A stretch of 64,000 bases of DNA from Flavobacterium sp. MFBS3-15 (GCF_026107645.2 NZ_JAPCHV010000007.1:124001-188000); one strand, 5' to 3'; positions 19,088-28,596 are shown, counted from the first letter of the stretch. Translations and numbers: made by a program. The notes: generated by a model not told the origin, from the sequence alone.

Positions 19088-20476
19088 TTAAAATTCGTTC
19101 ATAAAAAGGTTGAAGTCGCCTGTTGCCGCGGCTTTCATCAGCAGGGCCTGCCATACGTTGGTGTAAATCACGTCGCGGTCGGTCTCGGCGCGGTTCAGGG
19201 TGTATAGTGCCTGAGTTACATCTACAAGGTTGGTAAGCCCGTTGTTGTACAATGCGGTGCGCTGCCTGTAGGCCTGCTGTGCGGCGCTTACCTGTTTCGG
19301 GGCTTCGTTATAGTTTTGCATTGCAAAATCCAGTCGGGCATTGGCGGCATCCTCCTGTGCTTTCAGCTGTATGTCTATGGCTTTATATTCTTCCTCAAGG
19401 CCCTGCGAAATAAGCTTTTGGGCGCTGACTTTCTTAGACGAACGGGCTATCGTCGTAAGGTTCCAGGTCATGCCCACCCCAAAGAGGTAGTTTTGCCGCG
19501 TAGGGTCGATGCCGTCGAGGTAATTTTGGGTAAAGGAGTTCTGGTCCGAGGCGTAATCGCTGTTAAAGCCCGAAGCCCTTGCCTGATACACCCCAAAGAG
19601 GCTGAAGGTTGGGTAATATTCCCTTTTATATAGGCCCAGCTGGCTGTTGCTGTAGTCGATGCGGCTTTTGTAGAAGCGGCGGACAGGGTTGTTCACACTT
19701 TCTGACGGATTGCTCCCCGTAAAGATGGCTTTAGGCACACGGGCAACGAGGGTGGTATCGGCAATAAAATTGGCTACATCAACCCCCATGAGTTCTGCAA
19801 GCCTGTTGTTTTGCATCTTTATCTGTTCCCGTATCTGGTTCAGGGAAATTTTTGCCCTCGAAACTTCGGCGGATGCCAATGTGGAATCGACTCCCGGTAA
19901 AAGCCCGTTCTTAACCCTGATGGTGGCATTGTCGAGCACTACCTGCGAGCGGTCCAGGTTTTTGATTTGGGAGCGTTCCAGGCGCTGGCTGGCAAGGAGG
20001 TTGAGGTAGGCCCCGGCAATCCGTACTTTTTGTTGGAACTGTTCCTGTTCAAAGTCAAGCTGCTGGCGTTCGGCATCGGCTTTGGCAATGCTGATGCGCT
20101 GCTTCATCCTCCCGAAGGTGAAGAAATCCCAGTTCATATTCACCAGGTACAGCGCCCCAAAGGCGGCATTCCAGTTTTGTTCCGGCAACGGAAGCCCTGA
20201 AGAAGCGACCCCGAGCCCGCCAAACCCATAAAGCGGCCCATTCTGCCCGTTTACGGTTCCGTAATCCTGCTGTGCAGAAAGGTTCAGGTTGGGCAGGTAA
20301 TCCCTCCGTGCCTGTTTTACGGTTTCCTGTGCTGCTTTTGCATAATTGCCCTTTGCCTTCACCATGCCATAGTTGGCCATACCGGTATCGATGGCGTCAC
20401 GCAGCGACAATTTTGTCTGGCCAAAACCCGAAATGGCGGCAAGCAATAAAAGCAGGGATACTTTTTTTAAATGCAT
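19088..20476 (-). CDS. TolC-family outer-membrane efflux channel
   Basis: About 462 residues from the ATG at 20476, which opens a signal peptide (LLLLLAAISGFGQ); an in-frame ATG 42 nt upstream is less likely. It has two repeated outer-membrane-efflux (OEP) units with long coiled helices, e.g. SQIKNLDRSQVVLDNATIRV and QQAYRQRTALYNNGLTNLVD. First gene of the efflux operon (TolC, RND, adaptor). Confidence 0.93.
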   Translation of the reverse strand: MHLKKVSLLLLLAAISGFGQTKLSLRDAIDTGMANYGMVKAKGNYAKAAQETVKQARRDYLPNLNLSAQQDYGTVNGQNGPLYGFGGLGVASSGLPLPEQNWNAAFGALYLVNMNWDFFTFGRMKQRISIAKADAERQQLDFEQEQFQQKVRIAGAYLNLLASQRLERSQIKNLDRSQVVLDNATIRVKNGLLPGVDSTLASAEVSRAKISLNQIREQIKMQNNRLAELMGVDVANFIADTTLVARVPKAIFTGSNPSESVNNPVRRFYKSRIDYSNSQLGLYKREYYPTFSLFGVYQARASGFNSDYASDQNSFTQNYLDGIDPTRQNYLFGVGMTWNLTTIARSSKKVSAQKLISQGLEEEYKAIDIQLKAQEDAANARLDFAMQNYNEAPKQVSAAQQAYRQRTALYNNGLTNLVDVTQALYTLNRAETDRDVIYTNVWQALLMKAAATGDFNLFMNEF

Positions 20477-20515
20477 TAATTGTGTTTTAAGTAGATGATC
20501 TGGAAAATTATGATG

Positions 20516-20523
20516 CAAATTTA
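20516..20523 (-). promoter_or_regulatory. -7 element of the efflux operon promoter
   Basis: On the minus strand TAAATTTG matches TAnnTTTG exactly, about 40 nt before the TolC start codon. No well-spaced TTG -33 element was found, which fits a promoter that needs an activator. Confidence 0.45.
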
Positions 20524-20604
20524 CTTAGGCATTCAATGCAGTCCCCTGAATTAATGATGAATTGAATTGGTCATACAATTTGGGGCATTTATATATATAA
20601 GTGC

Positions 20605-20612
20605 TTACTTTG
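20605..20612 (+). promoter_or_regulatory. Probable -7 element of the LytS/LytTR promoter
   Basis: TTACTTTG differs from TAnnTTTG at one position and lies 17 nt before the histidine kinase start codon. The 153-nt space it shares with the divergent efflux operon is the likely place for LytTR binding; no clear binding repeat was recognised. Confidence 0.4.
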
Positions 20613-20629
20613 CAGTAAGAAATGAAGTG

Positions 20630-21670
20630 ATGAACAAATTTTTCAGGAATGTTATTGATAATAAATGGTGGCAGGAATTTTTTATCCTCGCATTTTCATT
20701 TATACTTTTCAGCCTTAACGACTGGATACTCATCAAGTCGTGGCGGGGCATATGGTCCGGATGTGCCTACTTTCTTATGCTTTACGGGCATGCGCAGCTC
20801 AACCGCTTCCTGTTGCTGCCTTTATTGCTGAAAAAGCATAAAGCATTGCTGTACATCCTGCTGAGCCTTGCGCTTGCGGCCGTTTTTTCGGTAATCATGT
20901 ATCAGGTGGCCAACCTATGGATCTATAAAAACTGCTTCCTGTATAAGTCATCCGAGCAGCAGAGTTATATTTTCCAGGCGGCAACACTGGTAGCTACGCT
21001 TATATGCATCCTTTCAGTGCACATGATACTTAAATTTTACCGCCAGCGGAAAGACCTCGACCAGGAAAAGCTGCTCTACAACCAGGTGCAGATCAGTTCG
21101 CTTAAGGAACAATTAAACCCGCATTTCCTTTTCAATACGTTCAATACGCTTTACGGCATCAGCCTGCAGTACCCTGACCGTACGCCGGGCCTCATCATGC
21201 ACGTATCGCAGCTGATGCGCTACCAGTTGGAAAGCAACGAAAGGCAGTGCGTTCCGCTCGAAGACGAGATAAACTTCATTACCAGCTATATCGAGCTTGA
21301 GAAAGAGCGTGTGGGCTACCGATGCAACATTAGCTTGAATACTGAGATTGACAGGGATAATACCTACAAGATTCCGCCCATGCTGCTCATCTGCTTTATT
21401 GAAAATGCTTTTAAGCACGGCACCTGTACCATTGAGAAGTGCTTTGTGGATGTTGACATATCGGTGACCGACGGAAAGCTGGAAATGATGGTGCGCAACT
21501 CGCTGCCGGAGAAAAAGGATGAAGTGGTTTCTACAAAAATCGGCATCAGGAATACGGTTGAGCGCCTCAAATTGCAATATGGCAGCAACTATTCTTTGGA
21601 TATCACTGAATCAGATGTTTATACCGTGAAATTACAATTACACCTGAAGAGGTATGAAACCGCCCGTTAA
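20630..21670 (+). CDS. LytS-type sensor histidine kinase
   Basis: About 346 residues from the ATG at 20630 (MNKFFRNVID); earlier in-frame codons look non-coding. Four membrane helices occupy residues 15-140, then a short coiled coil, then a His_kinase domain of the LytS family with the phosphoacceptor motif LKEQLNPHFLFNTFNTLYGISL. The ATPase part keeps the N box (IENAFKHG) and a reduced G box (IGIRNTVERLKLQYG). No large extracellular sensor domain is present. It overlaps the regulator gene by 17 nt and is divergent from the efflux operon, so it probably regulates it. Confidence 0.9.
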   Translation: MNKFFRNVIDNKWWQEFFILAFSFILFSLNDWILIKSWRGIWSGCAYFLMLYGHAQLNRFLLLPLLLKKHKALLYILLSLALAAVFSVIMYQVANLWIYKNCFLYKSSEQQSYIFQAATLVATLICILSVHMILKFYRQRKDLDQEKLLYNQVQISSLKEQLNPHFLFNTFNTLYGISLQYPDRTPGLIMHVSQLMRYQLESNERQCVPLEDEINFITSYIELEKERVGYRCNISLNTEIDRDNTYKIPPMLLICFIENAFKHGTCTIEKCFVDVDISVTDGKLEMMVRNSLPEKKDEVVSTKIGIRNTVERLKLQYGSNYSLDITESDVYTVKLQLHLKRYETAR

Positions 21671-22367
21671 AAAATGCATCATAATAGACGATGAGCCGGC
21701 GGCACACTATGTGCTGGCTAACTACATAAAGCAAAATCCGGCCCTGGAGCTTGTTTACGAAGGCTATAATGGCGTGGAGGCTTTGGAATACCTTCAGGAA
21801 AACAGGCCCGACCTTGTTTTCCTGGATATTGACATGCCCGGATTATCGGGCATGGAATTGCTGCAAAAGCTTGAGAAGCCACCGCGGACCATACTTACGA
21901 CCGCATATTCTGAATTTGCACTGGAAAGCTATGAATATGGCGTACTGGATTACCTGCTCAAGCCCATTTACTATCCACGTTTTTTAAAGGCGGTTGAAAG
22001 GTTCTTCGAGCTTGAAGGATTTGCTGAAGGCACCATCGGGCAGCAAGAGGAAGCATCGGGTGTCATTGCCGTTAAGGTAGACAGCGACATCCTTGACATT
22101 GACATAAGCCTGATACTGTATGCCCAAAGCTATGGCAATTATGTAAAGATAATTACGCAAAAAAGGAATTATCTGGCCACCATTACCACCAATGACCTGG
22201 AAAAACTATTGCCTTCAACACATTTCATGAGGGCGCATAAATCGTACATCATCGCCCTCGACAAGGTGGATGAGGTGAGGAAAGACCTTGTGCTGATAAA
22301 AGGCAATCCAATCCCGATAGGCATTACCTACCGGCGGGAATTGACAGAAAGGCTGAGGCATTTTTAA
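21654..22367 (+). CDS. LytTR-family response regulator
   Basis: 237 residues. Receiver domain with acidic pair IIDDEP, phosphoacceptor Asp in LVFLDIDMPG (about residue 60) and conserved Lys in LLKPIYY. The C-terminal LytTR DNA-binding domain includes AQSYGNYVKI and FMRAHKSYIIALDKVDEV. Partner of the overlapping kinase gene; likely target is the divergent efflux operon. Confidence 0.94.
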   Translation: MKPPVKKCIIIDDEPAAHYVLANYIKQNPALELVYEGYNGVEALEYLQENRPDLVFLDIDMPGLSGMELLQKLEKPPRTILTTAYSEFALESYEYGVLDYLLKPIYYPRFLKAVERFFELEGFAEGTIGQQEEASGVIAVKVDSDILDIDISLILYAQSYGNYVKIITQKRNYLATITTNDLEKLLPSTHFMRAHKSYIIALDKVDEVRKDLVLIKGNPIPIGITYRRELTERLRHF

Positions 22368-22473
22368 ATACCCCACCCTGCAGCGGATTTAAGCGGGATT
22401 GCTTCATGCTGTTTCTTTAGGGATAAAATTGATCAATACAATTCTGAATAGGCCTAACTTCAGGAATTACTTT

Positions 22474-22481
22474 TATATTTG
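22474..22481 (+). promoter_or_regulatory. -7 element before the PAP2 gene
   Basis: TATATTTG matches TAnnTTTG and lies 60 nt before the PAP2 start codon. A -33 TTG at the right distance is not obvious. Confidence 0.5.
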
Positions 22482-22541
22482 ACCGAAATATAAGACTGTT
22501 GCGGTTAACCCAAACAATAGAGAAACAAAGCCACAAATTAG

Positions 22542-23309
22542 ATGAAAAAGTTAGCATTTCTATGCTCTTTAGTATGCATGACCGGTGCATTTGCACAACA
22601 GGTTACAGAGAACGACAGCATTGCAACCGATACGTTATCGCCTGCTCCGCTGAAATTTCATTATAAGCAGCTTATCATACCGTCTGTGCTTATCGGGTAT
22701 GGGGTTATCGGCATTGAGAGCGACCAGCTCAAAAGCTTTAATACGCAGTTGCGGGATGAGGTAAAGGAGGATATTGATGAAAAAACGTCAATTGATGACT
22801 TTAGCCAATGGGCTCCGGCAGCATCAGTCTTCGCCCTTGATGCCCTTGGGATAAAAGCAAAAAATTCGCTACGCGACAGGAGTGTAATTTTGGCAACATC
22901 CTATTCGATAATGGGACTTACAACCCTGGCGGCAAAATCAATTACTCAAATCGAACGGCCTGACAAAAGCGCAAACAATTCTTTCCCATCGGGACACACG
23001 GCAACTGCTTTTGCCGGAGCAGAATTTCTTATGCAGGAATACAAGCATGAATCGGTCTGGTACGGAATTGCAGGTTATGCCGTCGCTACAGGTACGGGCC
23101 TGTTCAGGATTTATAACAACAAACACTGGCTTACCGATGTGGCTGCAGGTGCGGGAATAGGCATTTTGAGCACAAAGGCGGCCTACTGGATCAACCCCAT
23201 TATAACAAAGGCCTTATTTGGGGACAAACAGGCAAAATCAGGGACCTCGGCTCTAATGCCGGGTTATGACGGCAGGACCTTTGGGCTTGCTTTCGTTAAA
23301 CTATTTTAA
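22542..23309 (+). CDS. PAP2-family phosphatase
   Basis: 255 residues with a signal peptide (ending AFAQ). The three acid-phosphatase motifs are present: KSITQIERP (K-x6-RP), NSFPSGHT (PSGH), and FRIYNNKHWLTD (R-x5-H-x3-D with the usual Ser replaced by Phe). It should be a periplasmic or membrane-facing lipid phosphatase. The next gene is a phosphoethanolamine transferase, so lipid A dephosphorylation followed by phosphoethanolamine addition, as in LpxE/LpxF plus EptA systems, is a good guess. Confidence 0.85.
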   Translation: MKKLAFLCSLVCMTGAFAQQVTENDSIATDTLSPAPLKFHYKQLIIPSVLIGYGVIGIESDQLKSFNTQLRDEVKEDIDEKTSIDDFSQWAPAASVFALDALGIKAKNSLRDRSVILATSYSIMGLTTLAAKSITQIERPDKSANNSFPSGHTATAFAGAEFLMQEYKHESVWYGIAGYAVATGTGLFRIYNNKHWLTDVAAGAGIGILSTKAAYWINPIITKALFGDKQAKSGTSALMPGYDGRTFGLAFVKLF

Positions 23310-23341
23310 AAGCAGCTGGCCTTAAAAATAATTCAGGGTCA

Positions 23342-24901
23342 ATGAAAGAGGTAAAAGGAAATCATTTTAATTGGCTTCCGGCAAAACGCAGTTTGGGCCC
23401 GGCACATTTTGTTTTATTGGCAGGCCTGTTGAATTTCGTTTTATTCCATTATCCTTTTTATGCTTTTGTTTTTGCCAATGCCGATTATAAAAGCTGGAGC
23501 GGCATTGGTTTGATCTTAAGCTTAATTATCCTGATGCCTGTTGCCTACGCACTTGCATTCTATATTATTTTTTTTATATCACGGCGGGTTGGCAAGGCTC
23601 TTATGGCATTTTTTTTTGTTGCCAGTTCCCTTGCATTTTATTTTGTTGCTACCTACGGCGTTATAATCGATGAGAGTATGATTGGTAATGTTTTGAATAC
23701 CAATACAGAAGAGTCGGGCAGTTTTTTTTCTGCAAAGCTTGTGCTTTTTGTGGTGTTTTTAGGGATCATTCCCGCAGTATTTGTACTAAGGACCAAAGTT
23801 ATAAATACTTCCCTAAAGAAGTTTTTAGCCACCACTTTTGCCGCTTTGGCATTTATCGTTGCTTTGGTCTTCCTCAATGCGGGCAACTGGCTTTGGATAG
23901 ACAAAAACTCAAAAAGGCTTGGAGGCCTTGCGATGCCATGGTCGTATACCGTAAATACATCGCTTTTTTACGTCCATAAGTATAAAAAGAACCAAAAAGA
24001 AATTTTATTGCCGGATGCTGCGATTACAGACCATAAGAAATCAGTGATGGTTTTGGTTATTGGGGAATCGGCCAGGAGGCAAAATTTTTCACTGTATGGA
24101 TATCCTAAAAATACAAACCCGTTACTTTCAAAAACCCCCGGCATATCCCACTTTGATGCCACTTCGTGCGCTACGTATACAACAGCCGGCGTAAAATGCA
24201 TACTGGAACATACGGCTACCGACGAACTGTATGAAATTTTACCCAACTACTTATACAGGAATAATGTTGAGGTAATATGGAGAACTACAAACTGGGGGGA
24301 GCCGCCGGTTCACATAAAGCAATATCAGGACAGGGAAGCCTTACGGTCAATATGCACCGGAGACGGATGCAGCTATGATGAGGTGCTTCTTGCCGGCCTG
24401 AAAGAACAGATAATGGCAAGCAAAAAAGATAAGATACTTGTCGTGCTGCATACCAGTACCAGCCACGGGCCTACATACAGTAAAAAGTACCCGCCTCAGT
24501 TTGAATCTTTCAAGCCTGTGTGCAATAGTGTCGAACTTGCCAACTGCACCAATGATGCACTTATGAATGCGTATGATAATACCATTGTTTATACCGACTA
24601 TATTTTGCACAAGGTCATTGAAAACCTGCAAGAGCTGAAAGAATATGACAGTGCAATGATTTTTGTTTCAGATCATGGGGAATCGCTTGGAGAAAAAAAT
24701 CTTTACATGCATGGCATGCCGATGAGCATTGCTCCAAAGGAACAGTATGAAATCCCATTCATTGTTTGGGTTCCGGAGGGTTCAGGGCAGCTAAAGCCAT
24801 TAAAAACGGTATCGCAAAACCATGTGTTTCACAGCGTTCTGCATTTTTTGAGCGTGAAGAGCCCGGTTTATAATGAGGAGATGAACATCTTTAAGAAATA
24901 A
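23342..24901 (+). CDS. EptA/MCR-family phosphoethanolamine transferase
   Basis: 519 residues: five N-terminal membrane helices, then a periplasmic sulfatase-fold domain. The metal-binding Glu is in VIGESARR; the catalytic Thr is in SCATYTTAGVKC, where Thr is four residues after the first Cys and the second Cys ten after it, as in MCR-1. Two more Cys pairs (SICTGDGC and PVCNSVELANC), the DHGE motif and a following MHG His are all present. The enzyme moves phosphoethanolamine from phosphatidylethanolamine to a lipid such as lipid A. 32 nt after PAP2, probably one operon. Confidence 0.92.
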   Translation: MKEVKGNHFNWLPAKRSLGPAHFVLLAGLLNFVLFHYPFYAFVFANADYKSWSGIGLILSLIILMPVAYALAFYIIFFISRRVGKALMAFFFVASSLAFYFVATYGVIIDESMIGNVLNTNTEESGSFFSAKLVLFVVFLGIIPAVFVLRTKVINTSLKKFLATTFAALAFIVALVFLNAGNWLWIDKNSKRLGGLAMPWSYTVNTSLFYVHKYKKNQKEILLPDAAITDHKKSVMVLVIGESARRQNFSLYGYPKNTNPLLSKTPGISHFDATSCATYTTAGVKCILEHTATDELYEILPNYLYRNNVEVIWRTTNWGEPPVHIKQYQDREALRSICTGDGCSYDEVLLAGLKEQIMASKKDKILVVLHTSTSHGPTYSKKYPPQFESFKPVCNSVELANCTNDALMNAYDNTIVYTDYILHKVIENLQELKEYDSAMIFVSDHGESLGEKNLYMHGMPMSIAPKEQYEIPFIVWVPEGSGQLKPLKTVSQNHVFHSVLHFLSVKSPVYNEEMNIFKK

Positions 24902-24917
24902 TACATCCACGTTATTC

Positions 24918-24943
24918 AAAAATAAGGCATAAGGCTTATTTTT
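24918..24943. terminator. Bidirectional terminator between convergent genes
   Basis: A 9-bp A/T-rich stem (aaaaataag with cttattttt) and 8-nt loop between the phosphoethanolamine transferase (plus) and the DUF305 gene (minus); it overlaps the DUF305 stop codon. Confidence 0.6.
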
Positions 24944-25388
24944 CGTTTTCCAGTCGGTCGATTATAGCCTGCATTTGCCTGATCTCCTTTTTCTGGGCCT
25001 CGATGATCTGTAGTGAGAGCTGTTTTACTTCGGCATCCCGGATGCCGGCATTTTTACTTGTGAGTATTGCGGAGGAATGGTGTGGTATCATGGCTTTCAT
25101 GTATTGAATGTCTGAAATGAAAACCTGCTCCCGAAGGCAATATAGTGAAAGTGAAAATATGCTTGCCGAAAGTACGGTGATGAGGATGTTCATTTTACGG
25201 TTCTTATACATCATGGGCATGAAGAGCAGCATCAATACAGCCATAGGGGCGACCATCAATAAAGCCATATAGAATCGCGTTATGCTAAGGTATATGTGGC
25301 CGGCCTCGTCAACATTCAAAAACATTACAGTGTACATCACTATAAAAGATACTGCAAGCATAGCAGGCATTTTTTTATAATTTTCCAT
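24936..25388 (-). CDS. DUF305-family membrane protein
   Basis: 150 residues. Three hydrophobic segments in the first 85 residues are followed by a DUF305 helical domain with the conserved YMKAMIPHHSSAILTSKNA segment, whose paired His may bind metal, then a basic/acidic coil (EAQKKEIRQMQAIIDRLEN). DUF305 proteins are often near copper or other metal genes; nothing adjacent here shows that. Function unknown. Confidence 0.8.
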   Translation of the reverse strand: MENYKKMPAMLAVSFIVMYTVMFLNVDEAGHIYLSITRFYMALLMVAPMAVLMLLFMPMMYKNRKMNILITVLSASIFSLSLYCLREQVFISDIQYMKAMIPHHSSAILTSKNAGIRDAEVKQLSLQIIEAQKKEIRQMQAIIDRLENEK

Positions 25389-25547
25389 GTTTTAATTTTT
25401 AAAACCCTAATTTACAAAAACATAAGGTTATATAATTCCTGACAGCTTGCGGTAACATAAGATTAACATATGGTTTCTTTTATCAATTTACCTTTCATAT
25501 TCCTTTAATTAGCCTTAAATTAGCGATACATCACCTCAAACAATCCT

Positions 25548-27290
25548 ATGAAAGATTCCCCTGCACACAAGCTTAATGAATTGAAAGCTACAGCCATATG
25601 CGGCAATGACATCACCTCCTCGTGTTTATATGTGTCGGCGCTTACCATAGGATTTGCAGGGCAATACGCCTGGATATCGCTGCTTATTGTTGCCTTTGTG
25701 CTCTATCTTTTTCGAAGGATATATGGTGAAGTGGTTGGAGCGCTCCCCCTTAACGGCGGGGCATATAACGTATTATTAAATACATCCAGTAAGAAAATTG
25801 CATCGGTGGCAGCGATCCTTACGGTGCTTTCGTATATGGCCACCGCTGTGATCTCGGCAAGTGAGGCAATGCATTACCTGCATGCGATTTTTCATGGCCT
25901 CCCTGTGCTTGTGGCAACAGTGGTAGTCCTTGTCCTTTTTACAATATTGGCTATTATAGGGATTGGTGAATCTGCCATAGTCGCGGTGGTCATTTTTGCC
26001 ATCCACCTGCTGTCCCTTGTCTTATTGGTGGGGGCATCATTATATTTTGTGTTTTCCCACGGATTTGACACCTTTCATCTCAATTGGGATATGCCGGTGA
26101 ATCCTAAAGGCATAGTGTACACCCTTTTCTTGGGATTCTCGGTAGCGATGCTGGGCATTTCAGGATTTGAAAGCTCTGCCAATTTTGTAGAAGAGCAGCA
26201 GCCGGGAGTATTTCGCAAAACCCTTCGTAATATGTGGGTTATCGTAAGCTTTTTTAATCCTGTCATAGCCCTGCTCCTTATAGCGATCATACCTTTTGTA
26301 GAACTGGGTGAGCACCGGGAATCGCTGCTGTCTTATATGGGCAATGTTACTGGCGGGGCATGGCTTGCATGGCTGGTGGCGGTAGATGCGGTGCTGGTCC
26401 TGTGCGGTGCGGTGCTTACGTCATTTGTGGGGGTATGCGGGTTACTGAAGCGCATGACCCTGGACAGGATCCTGCCCAACTATTTTTTAAAGGAAAATAA
26501 AAAAGGCTCCAGCTACAGGATCATAATTGTATTCCTGCTGCTGTGCATATCGGTGCTGTTGGTGACGGGAGGGGAGTTGGAATCTCTTGCAGGGGTATAT
26601 ACTTTTTCATTTCTTGCGGTAATGGCGCTTTTCGGAATTGGTAACCTTCTGTTGAAACTGAAGCGCAGGAGGCTCCCGAGGCCCGAAAAAGCAAACGGCT
26701 TTGTGGTGGTCATTGCAATAGGGTTTATAGTTACCGGCTTTGTGGGCAACGTAATGCTGAATGAAGAGGCATTCCATACCTTCCTCAAATATCTTGCGCC
26801 CGCGTTGCTGTTTGTGCTGATAATGCTAAGCCGGTCATTTCTTATCCAGGCAAGCCTTGGTATACTGGAGTATCTTTATAAGCCTATACGGACCTTTGCC
26901 GTAAAAGGCAACCGTTATTTGCGCAAACTGCACCACAAGATACATTCACAGGAGTTCGTGTTTTTTACCAAAGGCGACAATGTAGCCATCTTAAACAAGG
27001 TAATGCAATACGTACAGAACAATGAGGCCACTAAGAAGCTGAAGATAGTAAATGTCCACCGGGACGGGCACAGCAATGAAGAGCTGAAAAAGGACCTTGA
27101 GGTGCTGGACAGGGCCTATCCTGAAATTCACATTGAGTTTATAGAAATAACCGGCGAATTCGGCCCGGCGCTTATTGATGACCTTTCAAGGGAATGGAAT
27201 ATCCCTAAGAATTTTATGTTTATAGGGTCACCCGGAGATAAGTTTTCGTACAGGGTATCAGAGCTGGGAGGAGTACGGCTTATTATGTAA
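25548..27290 (+). CDS. APC-superfamily amino acid permease with C-terminal soluble extension
   Basis: 580 residues. Twelve membrane helices fill residues 15-445, with the APC unwound-helix motif near the start (GNDITSSCLYVSAL) and GISGFESSANFVEEQQPG in TM6. After TM12 a soluble tail of about 120 residues (AILNKVMQYVQNN through the C-terminus) has an alternating beta-alpha pattern. Substrate unknown. It stands alone; the hairpin at 27307-27331 serves as terminator. Confidence 0.85.
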   Translation: MKDSPAHKLNELKATAICGNDITSSCLYVSALTIGFAGQYAWISLLIVAFVLYLFRRIYGEVVGALPLNGGAYNVLLNTSSKKIASVAAILTVLSYMATAVISASEAMHYLHAIFHGLPVLVATVVVLVLFTILAIIGIGESAIVAVVIFAIHLLSLVLLVGASLYFVFSHGFDTFHLNWDMPVNPKGIVYTLFLGFSVAMLGISGFESSANFVEEQQPGVFRKTLRNMWVIVSFFNPVIALLLIAIIPFVELGEHRESLLSYMGNVTGGAWLAWLVAVDAVLVLCGAVLTSFVGVCGLLKRMTLDRILPNYFLKENKKGSSYRIIIVFLLLCISVLLVTGGELESLAGVYTFSFLAVMALFGIGNLLLKLKRRRLPRPEKANGFVVVIAIGFIVTGFVGNVMLNEEAFHTFLKYLAPALLFVLIMLSRSFLIQASLGILEYLYKPIRTFAVKGNRYLRKLHHKIHSQEFVFFTKGDNVAILNKVMQYVQNNEATKKLKIVNVHRDGHSNEELKKDLEVLDRAYPEIHIEFIEITGEFGPALIDDLSREWNIPKNFMFIGSPGDKFSYRVSELGGVRLIM

Positions 27291-27306
27291 AAACCCTTAA
27301 ATAAAC

Positions 27307-27356
27307 AAAACCTGCAAGTGATTTGCAGGTTTTGTTTATGTGGGAGAGCGGGATTC
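27307..27356. repeat. Third, decayed copy of the tRNA-Tyr 3' end and terminator
   Basis: The first 31 nt (27307-27337) are identical to 47589-47619, the terminator hairpin that follows tRNA-Tyr, and the next 19 nt (gtgggagagcgggattc region) still resemble the tRNA acceptor/T-arm. It lies just after the permease gene and may act as its terminator. Together with the copy at 29082 it brackets 1.7 kb carrying the SDR and HxlR genes. Confidence 0.65.
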
Positions 27357-27432
27357 AGGTATAGGATGTTTTTTTATGTTTCAGAGTATGCTCATAGAAG
27401 CTTTACTTAATCACCATCGGTAATTTAGTTTT

Positions 27433-27756
27433 TTATTCAGTCACCTTTAATTGCTGAATTTCCCCACCGATAATGTCAAAATGAAATTTTAACGTAATCG
27501 GGCTTCCCGGAAATGTACCTGAACACTCTGCCGATAAAACTCCCGATGATCCATTTTCGGTATATTCAAGAGGTTTCATCACTGATTTGTATTTCTCATT
27601 TGACTCTTGAATCCAATCCTGGATTTCCAGTCTTCCATTATGCTTTTTGCCTTCGTCAAAAACTACGGCTGTTTCAGAAAAACAATTAGCGTAGGCAATG
27701 CTGTCGAAACTGTTTTGTGCATCAACCAGGTCTGTTAATACTTTTGGTAAGTTCAT
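27433..27756 (-). CDS. SnoaL/NTF2-like small protein
   Basis: About 107 residues from the ATG at 27756 (MNLPKVLTDLVDAQNSFD). The pattern of an N-terminal helix, AYANCFSETAVVFDEGKKHNG, and a C-terminal beta sheet fits the NTF2-like cone fold used by small isomerases, hydrolases and binding proteins. Located 19 nt after the SDR gene, so probably co-transcribed with it. No catalytic residues can be named with confidence. Confidence 0.7.
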   Translation of the reverse strand: MNLPKVLTDLVDAQNSFDSIAYANCFSETAVVFDEGKKHNGRLEIQDWIQESNEKYKSVMKPLEYTENGSSGVLSAECSGTFPGSPITLKFHFDIIGGEIQQLKVTE

Positions 27757-27775
27757 GTTATTATTTTTAAGATTA

Positions 27776-28558
27776 TTAAATGGTCGGTACTGTACCGCCG
27801 TCAATTACAAATTCAGATCCTGTTAAATAGTTGGCCCTTGGTGAAACCAGAAAACCAACTAATTCAGCTACTTCTTCCGGTTGCGCAGGCCTGCCATAGG
27901 GTATCCCGCCCAATGCGTCCATCACATTTTGCATCGCTTCTTCTACCGTACTGTTCGCGTTTCTTGCAATCTCTCCTAACCAGGCTTTTGACGCTCCTGT
28001 ATTAATCCATCCCGGCGAGACGGTAAGCACTCGAACCCCTTTTGGCGTAACTTCATTCGATAAACTTTTACTGTAGTTTCTCAATCCCGCCTTTGCAGCG
28101 GCATAAGGCAGGGTCGAATCATACAGCGGAAGCTTGCCCTGGATTGAGGCGATATGGATGATGACACCACTTTTTCTACCTATCATTTGGGGTAAAAATT
28201 CCCTGTCCAGCCGCACAGGAGCGAGCAGGTTTGCCTGCAGGGTCGATACCCAGTCTTCATCAGTCAATGCGGCAAAGCCACCTGCGGGTGTGGTTGAAGA
28301 GCCCAGGTTGTTCACAAGGATGTCCAGACGCCCATAAGTTGACAGCACTTCGCCGGCCACTTTCTCTGCTCCCGCTGCCGTACTTAAATCCGCAGCGATG
28401 AAATGCAGGTTGCCGTTTTCTTCTTCGGGTGCGTTCCTTGCAGTAATGATAACCGTTGCGCCCGCTTGCAGCAGCCTTTCTGCGATAGCCTTTCCGGCTC
28501 CTTTAGTACCTCCTGTCACCAGGGCGATCCTGCCTGATAATTCATTTTGATAATCCAT
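27776..28558 (-). CDS. Short-chain dehydrogenase/reductase
   Basis: 260 residues, a classical SDR. It has the nucleotide-binding TGGTKGAGKAIA (residues 16-27), NNLGSS, the catalytic Ser in IASIQG and Tyr-x3-Lys in YAAAKAGLRNYS. The DGGT at the C-terminus is also typical. It oxidises or reduces a small alcohol/ketone with NAD(P)H; substrate unknown. Divergent from the HxlR regulator gene, the usual arrangement for an HxlR-controlled stress oxidoreductase. Confidence 0.93.
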   Translation of the reverse strand: MDYQNELSGRIALVTGGTKGAGKAIAERLLQAGATVIITARNAPEEENGNLHFIAADLSTAAGAEKVAGEVLSTYGRLDILVNNLGSSTTPAGGFAALTDEDWVSTLQANLLAPVRLDREFLPQMIGRKSGVIIHIASIQGKLPLYDSTLPYAAAKAGLRNYSKSLSNEVTPKGVRVLTVSPGWINTGASKAWLGEIARNANSTVEEAMQNVMDALGGIPYGRPAQPEEVAELVGFLVSPRANYLTGSEFVIDGGTVPTI

Positions 28559-28596
28559 CGTATACTGTGTTTTGATTTTCTTTGTACAAATCTCTG

